A DNA stretch of 64,000 nucleotides, from contig JAJEHD010000019.1 of the NCBI GenBank assembly GCA_022819505.1, forward strand, positions 62,001-126,000, written 5' to 3'. Shown here in pieces: positions 35,356 to 42,825 of the stretch; positions within the stretch are counted from its first letter, which is position 1; each line of letters starts with the position of its first letter. Made by a program: the position numbers and the translations under genes. Below the pieces are notes generated by a model. It had not been told where the DNA came from. It did no database searches and worked only from the letters and a program-made list of their open reading frames with translations. This DNA comes from Acidimicrobiia bacterium (GTDB lineage: Bacteria > Actinomycetota > Acidimicrobiia > Acidimicrobiales > Aldehydirespiratoraceae).

Positions 35356-36231
35356 ATGAGCGTCACGCCGACACCGGAGGAGACCGCCGCACAGCTGGTG
35401 CGAGCCGGCGTCGGGAAGGCCCGCGCCATGATGGCGTCCACCGTCGTGCTGGCCGTAATGGCCGGGGCGTTCGTGGGGCTGGGCGCGATGCTGACCAGCA
35501 CGATCGCGGCGCAGTCGACGCTGGGAACCGGGCCTACCCGGCTCCTCATGGGACTGGGCCTGACGATGGGCCTGTTCTTCGTGGTGGTCACCGGCGCCGA
35601 GCTGTTCACCGGCAACAACCTGATGGTGATGGGCGTCCTCAGCCGCACGATCCTGGCGAGGGAGCTGGCCCGCAACTGGGCGCTGGTCTACGTGGGCAAC
35701 CTGATCGGCGCCCTCGTCATCGTGCTGCTGGTCTTCTACGGCCGCTGGTGGGAGCAGGGGGACTTCTCGTTCTCGGAGTTCTCGGTGACATCGGCCGACG
35801 GCAAGGTGAACCTCCCGTTCGGGATCGCCTTCCTGCGAGGCATCGTGGCCAACATGCTGGTGTGCCTGGGCGTGTGGATGGCCACGGCGGGTCGCACGGT
35901 CACCGACAAGCTGCTGGCGGTGTTCCTACCGGTCACGGCCTTCGTCGCGGGCGGCTTCGAGCACTCGGTAGCCAACATGTTCTTCCTGCCGTTCGGGGCG
36001 CTCGTCGCGACGGACCCCGACGCCCTAGCCGCGGCCGGTCTCACAGCCGCCGACGTCAGCCGGCTGGACATCGCCGGGATCGCCCAGAACCTGGTGGCCG
36101 TCACGCTGGGCAACATCGTCGGCGGCGTCCTAGTCGGCCTGGCCGACTGGACCGTCCACCTGCGCCGCCGCGCCGTAGCCGCCGCCGCAGCAGCAAGAGG
36201 CGACAACGCCAGCTGGGAACCCGATCCCTAG
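35356..36231 (+). CDS. focA: Formate/nitrite transporter (FocA family)
   Basis: 291-residue inner-membrane channel with six hydrophobic segments. Family signatures are GAELFTGNN in TM2b, CLGVWMATAGRTVTDK after TM4 and AGGFEHSVANMFFLP, which carries the central His of the pore. It probably passes formate (or nitrite) across the membrane as a pentamer. ATG 35356 is used; the open frame further upstream lacks family similarity. Its TAG overlaps the TAG of the convergent hydratase gene in a CTAG. A formate dehydrogenase operon lies 1 kb away on the other strand, which supports formate as substrate. Confidence 0.9.
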   Translation: MSVTPTPEETAAQLVRAGVGKARAMMASTVVLAVMAGAFVGLGAMLTSTIAAQSTLGTGPTRLLMGLGLTMGLFFVVVTGAELFTGNNLMVMGVLSRTILARELARNWALVYVGNLIGALVIVLLVFYGRWWEQGDFSFSEFSVTSADGKVNLPFGIAFLRGIVANMLVCLGVWMATAGRTVTDKLLAVFLPVTAFVAGGFEHSVANMFFLPFGALVATDPDALAAAGLTAADVSRLDIAGIAQNLVAVTLGNIVGGVLVGLADWTVHLRRRAVAAAAAARGDNASWEPDP

Positions 36232-37019
36232 AGGTTCGCTGACACGGTGCCGACGCCTTCTATTTCGGCGTGTAGTTCGTCGCCGGGGGTTAGGGGCAGC
36301 ATCCCGCATAGCGAGCCGGTCATGATGGTTTCGCCTGCTTGCAGCGGGGTGCCGTACTGGCTTAGGGCGTCGGCCAGCCAGAGGACCGAGTTGAGCGGGT
36401 TGCCGAGGCAGGCGGCTCCGTTGCCGGTGGCGGCCGGATTGCCGTTGATCGTCAGCTGCATCTCCACCCGGCGCAGGTCCACCGCGCTCAACGGCACCGG
36501 GCGGGTCCCGAGCACGTAGAGGCCGCTGCCCGCATTGTCGGCGATCATGTCGAAGTTGGTGATGTCCCACCGAAGGCGGCTGTCGACGATCTCCAGCGCG
36601 GGCAGCACGTAGGCGGTGGCGCTGATCACGTCAGCCACCGTGTGCGAGCCCAGGTCCAGGTCGGCGCCGAGCACCACCGCCACCTCGACCTCGACCCGCG
36701 GCTCGATCAGTCCGGCACCGCCGACGTCGTCGCCGTCGGTGCGGCACTTGTCGGCGTACAGGACGCCCCAGACGGGCTCGTCCATGCCGAGCTGCTCCTG
36801 CACGGCCGGGTTGGTCAGACCCACCTTGTGCCCGCTGATCCGCCGGCCGGCGGCCAGCCAGTGATCGGTGTTGAGCTGCTGCACCGCATACCCGGCCTCG
36901 GGGCCGGCCGCAGCGCCCAGCAGGCCCCGCACCGGGTCGCAGGGCACCCCGGCAGTCATAGCGCCGCGCAGGCGCTCGGCCGCGGCATTCAAGACGGTGG
37001 AATCAGGTGATGCAGTCAC
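36228..37019 (-). CDS. 2-keto-4-pentenoate hydratase/fumarylacetoacetase-like protein
   Basis: 263-residue MhpD/TesE-type hydratase. Motifs are RRISGHKVGLTNPAVQEQ, EVEVAVVLGADL (metal-binding Glu pair in EPRVEVEV) and NPLNSVLWLADAL; the C-terminus GDELHAEIEGVGTVSANL is typical. It adds water to 2-hydroxypenta-2,4-dienoate, or decarboxylates 4-oxalocrotonate, in meta-cleavage pathways. The GTG at 37019 follows AAGGAAGT. No ring-cleavage dioxygenase is near, so its pathway is open. It ends in a CTAG stop-stop overlap with focA. Confidence 0.88.
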   Translation of the reverse strand: MTASPDSTVLNAAAERLRGAMTAGVPCDPVRGLLGAAAGPEAGYAVQQLNTDHWLAAGRRISGHKVGLTNPAVQEQLGMDEPVWGVLYADKCRTDGDDVGGAGLIEPRVEVEVAVVLGADLDLGSHTVADVISATAYVLPALEIVDSRLRWDITNFDMIADNAGSGLYVLGTRPVPLSAVDLRRVEMQLTINGNPAATGNGAACLGNPLNSVLWLADALSQYGTPLQAGETIMTGSLCGMLPLTPGDELHAEIEGVGTVSANL

Positions 37020-37041
37020 TGCTCAGACTTCCTTGCGTGGG

Positions 37042-37055
37042 AGCGTTTCAACGCT
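37042..37055. promoter_or_regulatory. Palindrome upstream of the hydratase gene (candidate operator)
   Basis: AGCGTT-TC-AACGCT is a perfect inverted repeat (37042-37055) that ends 23 bases before the GTG of the hydratase, where a repressor would cover the promoter or early transcript. A six-base palindrome of this kind can occur by chance, so confidence is low. Confidence 0.4.
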
Positions 37056-37073
37056 ATAGTGCAGAGCGTAGGT

Positions 37074-37136
37074 GCCGGAGCGCCTCCCTTTCCGGTTGAA
37101 GGCTTCCACTTAGGTGGCGAGGGGAGACGCTCCGGC
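37074..37136 (-). promoter_or_regulatory. Structured RNA candidate with 15-bp stem
   Basis: The arms 37074-37088 and 37122-37136 pair over 15 positions around a 33-base loop, which contains a second hairpin (CCAC-TTAG-GTGG, 37106-37117). On the minus strand all positions pair (14 Watson-Crick plus one G-U); on the plus strand that position is a C-A mismatch, so a minus-strand transcript is favoured. It lies 81 bases after the formate dehydrogenase operon and 55 bases before the hydratase gene. It could be an operon terminator, an attenuator or an unclassified leader RNA. I could not match it to a known riboswitch class. Confidence 0.55.
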
Positions 37137-37216
37137 TCTCGCATGTTACGGCCCACCTCAGGTGAATGCGACAAGACACAAAAGGTGCTGTAACAACTTG
37201 TAGATGAACGTCCGGG

Positions 37217-38080
37217 CTACTCGCCGTGTACGTACTGCCAGCCGAAACGGCCCTTGATGCACAGGTGGCCGCTGGTCACTGAATGGTCGGACGGGGAGGT
37301 GACCTTCACGATCCGCTCGTCCTGCACGTGCAGGTCGAGGTTGCAGCCCACGCCGCAGTAGGAGCACACCGTGCGGGTGACGGTCTGGTCCTCCGGGCGC
37401 CACTCCCCCACCTCGCGCAGGTCGTACTCGGTCTTGAACTGGAGCGCGCCGGTTGGGCACACCCCCACGCAGTTGCCGCAGTAGACGCAGGCCGAGTCGG
37501 GCAGGGTCACGTCGAACTCCGTGGAGATGCGGGCGTCGAAGCCCCGACCGGCCACCGCGATGGCGAAGGTGTGCTGGGCGTCGTCGCCGCAGGCCTCCAC
37601 GCACTTGTAGCACAGCACGCACTTGGAGTAGTCCCGGATGTAGAGCTCGTCCTGGACCTTGACCGGCTCGTCCACCCGCTCGACCGGGTGATCCTCGTCG
37701 CCGTAGCGGTTCGGATCGGCGCCGTAGGCCTCCATCCACCGGTGCAGGTCGTCGGCCTGGCTCAAGTCGACACCGGAGCCCAGGAACTCGAGCACCATCC
37801 GGCGGCTGTGGCGCACCCGGGGAGTGTCGGTCTGCACGACCATTCCCTCCTCGGCGGGACGGGAGCACGACGGCACCAGGGCGCGGGACCCCTCCAGCTC
37901 CACCACGCACACCCGGCAAACGTTGACCGGGGTGAGGTTCTCGGCCCAGCACAGCGTGGGGGTGTCGATGCCGGCCTCAACGCACGCCGCGTGGATAGTG
38001 GACCCCTCGGTCACCTCCACGGGCTGCCCGTCGATGGTGATCGTGACTGCTGTCTCGGTGACGGTCGCGGCGCCGGTCAT
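37217..38080 (-). CDS. Formate dehydrogenase iron-sulfur module (N-terminal part of FdhA as a separate gene)
   Basis: 287 residues corresponding to the first third of NAD-dependent formate dehydrogenase alpha subunits: a 2Fe-2S ferredoxin domain (Cys44, 55, 58, 72), a NuoG-type His-rich region, two 4Fe-4S motifs (CVLCYKCVEAC and CVYCGNCVGVCP), then the 4Fe-4S site next to the molybdopterin (CSYCGVGC with HLCIKGRFG) and a stop. The remaining catalytic domain is encoded as a separate gene at 39844-41772. The protein carries electrons from the Mo/W centre to the FMN subunit. ATG 38080 overlaps the stop of the NuoEF-like gene (ATGA). An upstream open frame to 38593 is antisense-like and not used. 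Confidence 0.9.
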   Translation of the reverse strand: MTGAATVTETAVTITIDGQPVEVTEGSTIHAACVEAGIDTPTLCWAENLTPVNVCRVCVVELEGSRALVPSCSRPAEEGMVVQTDTPRVRHSRRMVLEFLGSGVDLSQADDLHRWMEAYGADPNRYGDEDHPVERVDEPVKVQDELYIRDYSKCVLCYKCVEACGDDAQHTFAIAVAGRGFDARISTEFDVTLPDSACVYCGNCVGVCPTGALQFKTEYDLREVGEWRPEDQTVTRTVCSYCGVGCNLDLHVQDERIVKVTSPSDHSVTSGHLCIKGRFGWQYVHGE

Positions 38081-39840
38081 GAAGGTGCCGACGCTATCAG
38101 GCCGAGTGACAGGGCCGAGCGGACCGCGGAGGCCGCGGTATGGCCCAAGCCGCAGATCGAGGCGTCCACCATCACCTCGGCCATCTCGTCGATCAGAGCC
38201 CGGCGGGCCGGGGACAGCGACCCTCGCTTCTGCATCTGCACCAGGGTCTCGTGCTGGCGCACCGCCCCGACCCGGCACGGCACGCACTGCCCGCACGACT
38301 CGTCGCGGAAGAACTCGGCGATGCGCACAACCACATCGGTCATGTCCACCGACGTGTCGAAGGCCATCACCACTCCCGAGCCGAGGGTGGTGCCCGCGGC
38401 CCGGGTGTCCTCCAGGGTGAGGGGCAGATCCAGCGAGTCGGGGCCGACGAACGATCCGGCCGCCCCGCCCATCAGCACCGCCTGGAGCTCGCCGGTGCCG
38501 GCCACACCGCCGGCCAACTCCAGCAGGTCGCCGAGACTCGTGCCGAACGGAACCTCGTAGAGGCCGGGCCGTCCGACCTTCCCCGACAGGCACAGCAGCT
38601 TGGTGCCCGGCGAGCGCTCAGTGCCCCGGGTCCGGTAGTTCTCGGGACCGTGGAGGATGATGTCGAGCACGTTGAGCAGGGTCTCGGGGTTGTTGATGGC
38701 GGTCGGCTCGCCGAAGAGCCCGTGGGTGGTGGGGAACGGAGGCTTGTTGCGGGGTTCGCCCCGGAATCCATCCAGCGAGTTGAACAGCGCGGTCTCCTCG
38801 CCGCAGATGTAAGCGCCCGCCCCGCGCCAGATGGCGATGTCGAAGTCGTGGCCGGTGCCGGCCGCATCCGGGCCGAGCAGCCCGGCGGCCCGGGCCGCGT
38901 CGATGGCGCCCTGCAGGCGGGCGGTGGCCAGCGGGTACTCGCCCCGGATGTAGATCCAGCCGTTCTGGGCCCCGGTGGCCAGGCCGGCGATGGTCATGGT
39001 CTCGATCACCGCGAACGGGTCGTGCTCCATCACGATGCGGTCCTTGAACGTGCCCGGCTCCGACTCGTCGCAGTTGGCGACCACGTGCTTGGGCCGGCCG
39101 GTCTCGGCGGCCACGGCCCTCCACTTCACTCCGGTCGGGAAGGCGGCTCCGCCCCGTCCCGACAGCCCTGCGGCGGCGACCGCCTCCAGCACCGCCTCGG
39201 CTCCCATATCGCCGGCCCGCCGCAGGGCCTCGTAGCCGCCGTGAGCCATGTAGGACTCCAGCGACTCGGGGTCGGCCACCCCGATGCGGCGCAACAGGCG
39301 CAGGGACGGATCATCGGCCTGGGGCAGTTCGAAGGGCTCCTCGTCGGCGGGCACACGGTCGGGGCGGCCTCCGGATCCCTGCACGAACAGCGCGGGGGCC
39401 CGCTCGCACTGGCCGAGGCACGGTCCCAGGTGAACGTGGCCGCCCGAGGCTCTGACCGAGGCGGCCAGGTCGTCGTAGCCCGCGATCTGGCAGGCCGCGT
39501 CGACGCACACGTGGAAGGTGTCGCCGTCATGGTCCGGGGGCTCGGTGCGGAACAGGTCGTAGAAGGTGGCCACACCGAAGGCCTCCGCTGGGGGCACGCC
39601 CAGCACCTCGGCCACGTAGTTGATGCCGCCGGGACTGATCCATCCGGTCGCGTTCTGGAGGGCGTGCAGCGCGGGCAGAAGGAAGTGGCGCCGCTGGAGG
39701 CGCCGGGCCCGCCCAGAGATGTACAGCCGTTCGCCCTCGGGCTGCACCACCGCGTCCACGCCCCGAACACGCAGCGCCTCATCGACCGCGGCGGCCTCAA
39801 CGTCGGTGGCGCGGTCCGCGCCCAGATAGATGTCGGTCAT
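38077..39840 (-). CDS. fdhB: Formate dehydrogenase beta subunit (NuoE-NuoF fusion, NAD/FMN-binding)
   Basis: 587 residues. The N-terminal ~160 residues form a NuoE-like thioredoxin-fold 2Fe-2S domain (FGVATFYDLF, CVDAACQIAG and GPCLGQC). The rest is NuoF-like: GLSGRGGAAFPTG and CDESEPGTFKDR bind FMN and NAD, and ESCGQCVPCR carries the 4Fe-4S cluster. It passes electrons from formate oxidation to NAD+. It begins three bases after the catalytic-subunit stop and overlaps the iron-sulfur-module gene by four bases, forming the operon catalytic-beta-FeS module. Confidence 0.93.
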   Translation of the reverse strand: MTDIYLGADRATDVEAAAVDEALRVRGVDAVVQPEGERLYISGRARRLQRRHFLLPALHALQNATGWISPGGINYVAEVLGVPPAEAFGVATFYDLFRTEPPDHDGDTFHVCVDAACQIAGYDDLAASVRASGGHVHLGPCLGQCERAPALFVQGSGGRPDRVPADEEPFELPQADDPSLRLLRRIGVADPESLESYMAHGGYEALRRAGDMGAEAVLEAVAAAGLSGRGGAAFPTGVKWRAVAAETGRPKHVVANCDESEPGTFKDRIVMEHDPFAVIETMTIAGLATGAQNGWIYIRGEYPLATARLQGAIDAARAAGLLGPDAAGTGHDFDIAIWRGAGAYICGEETALFNSLDGFRGEPRNKPPFPTTHGLFGEPTAINNPETLLNVLDIILHGPENYRTRGTERSPGTKLLCLSGKVGRPGLYEVPFGTSLGDLLELAGGVAGTGELQAVLMGGAAGSFVGPDSLDLPLTLEDTRAAGTTLGSGVVMAFDTSVDMTDVVVRIAEFFRDESCGQCVPCRVGAVRQHETLVQMQKRGSLSPARRALIDEMAEVMVDASICGLGHTAASAVRSALSLGLIASAPS

Positions 39841-39843
39841 GCG

Positions 39844-41772
39844 CTAGGCGGGGGCGGGTTCCGGTTCGAGTTTGGAGATGCGGATGGAGGCCGCCTTGAA
39901 CTCCGACGTGCCCGAGCGCGGGTCCCACTCGTCGTTGGTCAACACGTTGGTGTCGACCAGTTCGGGGAAATGGAAGGTGGTGAACGTGAGACCGGCGGGA
40001 ATGTCCGGCTGCACGCGCACGTCCATCTCCACTGAGCCCCGGGGCGAGCTGACAAGCACCCGCTCGCCGTCGGCGATACCGAGTTCAGCCGCGTCGGCCG
40101 GGTTGACGTCGATGGCGTCGCCGTAGCGGATGGGCGAGGCATAGCCGCCCGACTGCACGCCCGTGTTGTAGGAGTCGAGGGCCCGGCCGGTGGTGAGCCG
40201 CAGCGGGAACTCCTCGGTGAGTTGTTCGGGCGGGCCGGCGTGGTGGACGAGGCTGAACGGCGCCGGGTCCCGGCCGCCGAGGTCGTCGGCCCACAGCCAG
40301 CCGTGCAGGAACTCCGAGCCGGGATGATCCGCGCTGGGGCAAGGCCACTGGATCCCGCCGGAAGCGTCGAGACGCTCCCACGACATGCCGGTGTGCATGG
40401 GCGACAGCGACCGCATCTCGTCCCACAGTTCCTCCGGACTGGGGTCGCCCCAGTCCGCGCCGAGCCGGCGGGCCAGGTCTCCGATGATGTCGATGTCGTG
40501 GCGGGCCTGGCCGGGCGGCGGAACGGCAGGGCGCACACGCTGCACCCGCCGCTCGCTGGAGGTGACCGTGCCCTCCGACTCGGCCCACGCCACCGAGGCG
40601 GGCAGCACGACGTCGGCCATCTCGGCGGTACGGGTCATGAAGATGTCCTGCACCACCAGGATGTCGAGGCCGGCCAGCAGCTTGCGGGCGTGGTCGATGT
40701 TGGCCTCGGAGTCGGCCGGGTTCTCGCCGATCACGTAGCAGGCCCGCAGCTCGCCGGCCTCCATGGCCTCGAACATGAGCGTCAGGTGCTTGCCGGGCAC
40801 GCCGTTGAGCTCGACGCCCCAGGCGGCCTCGAACTTGGCCCGAAGCGCGTCGTCGTCCACGTCCTGGAAGCCGGGGAACTTGTTGGGTATGGCCCCCATG
40901 TCGCCGCCGCCCTGAACGTTGTTCTGGCCCCGGAGGGGGCACAGACCCGAGCCCCAGCGGCCCACATGGCCGGTGAGCAGGGCCAGATTGCACAGCGAGA
41001 CCACATTGTCGACGGCGTTGTGGTGCTCGGTGATGCCCAGCGTCCACAGGATCTGGGCCTTGCCCGCGTTGGCGTAGGCGTGGGCCATCTCGCGGATGGC
41101 CTCAGCTGGCACTCCGGTCTGCTCTGCGGCCCAGTCGAGGGTGTAGGACTCGACGTGCGCGGCGTAGGCCTCGAAGTCCTCGGTGGCGTGGGCGATGAAC
41201 TCCGGGTTGTGCAGCCCGGCACTGATGATCTCTCGGCCCATGGCGTTGGCCAGCGCGATGTCGGTTCCCACCGACAGGCCCAGCCAACGGTCGGCGAACT
41301 TGGCCGAGGACGTGCGACGGGGGTCGATGGCGTACATGCGGGCCCCGTTGCCGAGGCCCTTGAGGACGTGATGGAAGAAGATCGGGTGGGCTTCACGGGC
41401 GTTGGAGCCCCACAGCAGGATGACGTCGGCCTCCTCGATCTCCGCGTAGGACGAGGTTCCGCCTCCTACTCCGAACACTGTCGCCAGACCGACGACGGAG
41501 GGAGCGTGTCAAGTTCGGTTGCAGGAGTCGATGTTGTTCGACCCGATGGCCGTACGGATGAACTTCTGGGCCGCGTAGTTCATCTCGTTGGTGGCCTTGG
41601 AGCAGCTGAACATGCCGAAGCCGTCGGGTCCGTGGCGGTCGAGCACCGACCGGAAGCCGTCGGCGGCCCGTTCCAGGGCCTCATCCCAACTGGCAGGATG
41701 CAGTCGCCCGTTGTCGCGGACCATCGGCGTGGTCAGCCGCGGCAGCCGCTTGTCGTATGACTTTCTGCCCAT
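39844..41772 (-). CDS. fdhA: Formate dehydrogenase catalytic subunit with selenocysteine, TGA read through at 41509-41511
   Basis: 642 residues if the in-frame TGA (codon 88) is read as selenocysteine. Before it the frame reads NNIDSCNRT; after it HAPSVVGLATVFGVGGGTSSY, exactly the formate dehydrogenase active-site segment where Cys or Sec binds Mo/W, with the neighbouring catalytic His. The rest is the molybdopterin-bis-MGD domain (WGSNAREAHP, RGQNNVQGGGDMG, ENPADSEAN) and the C-terminal dinucleotide-binding domain. A SECIS-like hairpin follows. ATG 41772 has GGAAGGA upstream. It oxidises formate to CO2. It lacks the N-terminal iron-sulfur module, supplied by the gene at 37217-38080. No sel genes are in the window. 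Confidence 0.9.
41480..41496 (-). promoter_or_regulatory. SECIS-like hairpin of the formate dehydrogenase gene
   Basis: On the minus strand GTCGTC (41496-41491) pairs with GGCGAC (41485-41480; one G-U) around the loop GGTCT. The loop starts 18 bases after the TGA. The classic Escherichia coli fdhF SECIS has the same GGUCU loop at the same distance from its UGA. CAC directly after the TGA can also pair with GTG just below the stem. Confidence 0.8.
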
Positions 41773-41845
41773 CGCGTCCTTCCTGACGGCCTAGTTCCAG
41801 TAACGATAGAGAACGAGCATCGGTGTATGCCGATTCGCGGTGCCC

Positions 41846-42727
41846 TTATGTGAGCGAGAGCGTCTCACGCGCCTGGTCCGGAGTCTGGATCCGGCCTCCC
41901 ATCGCCTCCACCACCTCGCGCGCCCGGGTCACTAGGTCGGCATTGGAGGCGAAGACGCCGCGAGACAGATACAGGTTGTCCTCCAGGCCCACCCTGACGT
42001 GGCCCCCGAGCAGGATGGACTGGGCCACCCAAGGCATCTGGTTGGCCGACAGGGCGAAGCTGGTGAACTCGGCGCCGGCAGGGAGCAGGCGAGTCAGCGC
42101 GGCCAGCAGGCCGACGTCGGTGGGCGTGCCGTAGGGGATGCCGGTGCACAGCTGGACCCACGGCGGATCAGCGATCAGGCCCTCGTCCACCAGCGTGTTG
42201 GCCAGCCACAGATGGCCGGTGTCGAAGATCTCCAACTCGGGCTTGACCCCGATCTCCCGCACCCGCTTGGCCATGTCGCGGATCATGTTCGGGGTGCTCA
42301 CATAGACCTGGTGGCCCTCGCCGAAGTTGAGCGTGCCGCAGTCGATGCTGCACATATCGGGCCGGAGAGCCTCCACGTGGGCCAGGCGCTCCAGGCCGCT
42401 CACAAGGTCGGTCCCCTCGGACCCGAAGTCGAACGGGTCGGGATCGCCTATCAGCAGGTCGCCGCCCATGCCGGCGGTCGTGTTGATGATCACGTCGGGG
42501 TTGGCGGCCCTCACCTGATCCAGCACCTGGCGGTACAGGTCCACGTCGCGGGTGCCCTTGCCGGTGGCGGGATCACGCACGTGAATGTGCACGATGGCCG
42601 CACCGGCGTCGGCCGCCTCCAGCGCAGCCGTCGCGATCTCAGACGGTGTGATCGGAAGGTCCGGATGCCTGCCCGCGGTGTCGCCTGCGCCGGTCACCGC
42701 GCAGGTGATGATCGGGTTGCGATTCAC
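41846..42727 (-). CDS. BKACE family beta-keto acid cleavage enzyme
   Basis: 293-residue TIM-barrel Zn enzyme of the DUF849/3-keto-5-aminohexanoate cleavage family. Visible are the N-terminal ITCAVTGAGDT, the Zn-binding HIHVRDP, NTTAGMGG, CGTLNFG and GLEDNLYLSRG with the second metal-side Glu. It condenses a beta-keto acid with acetyl-CoA, giving acetoacetate and a CoA ester; substrates include 3-keto-5-aminohexanoate, beta-ketoadipate and dehydrocarnitine. Dehydrocarnitine would fit the methylated-amine theme, but this is speculation. It lies 73 bases upstream of the formate dehydrogenase operon on the same strand. Confidence 0.9.
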   Translation of the reverse strand: MNRNPIITCAVTGAGDTAGRHPDLPITPSEIATAALEAADAGAAIVHIHVRDPATGKGTRDVDLYRQVLDQVRAANPDVIINTTAGMGGDLLIGDPDPFDFGSEGTDLVSGLERLAHVEALRPDMCSIDCGTLNFGEGHQVYVSTPNMIRDMAKRVREIGVKPELEIFDTGHLWLANTLVDEGLIADPPWVQLCTGIPYGTPTDVGLLAALTRLLPAGAEFTSFALSANQMPWVAQSILLGGHVRVGLEDNLYLSRGVFASNADLVTRAREVVEAMGGRIQTPDQARETLSLT

Positions 42728-42825
42728 TGCCGGAACCCTACCGCTCCCAGCACGCCGGGACAGCCTCCGGACAGGGGCGACCCAAACACATCCGAGCTCC
42801 GTGGAATGGATACGGTGGCGGGGCC

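Noticed and set aside
37074..37136. The 15-bp stem as a tRNA-Sec gene or a molybdenum-cofactor riboswitch
   Set aside because: No arm has a 7-base loop with a TCA anticodon and no CCA-type end is seen; the conserved blocks I know for the Moco RNA are absent.
41479..41511. Formate dehydrogenase catalytic gene as a frameshifted or nonsense pseudogene
   Set aside because: The frame is unchanged across the TGA, both flanks are conserved, the TGA replaces the metal-ligand residue, and a SECIS-like hairpin follows.
41819..41834. ATCGG/CCGAT hairpin in the gap between BKACE and fdhA as a fourth 45-base element
   Set aside because: It has only 5-base arms and a 6-base loop and lacks the 10+25+10 layout; it could be a weak terminator.
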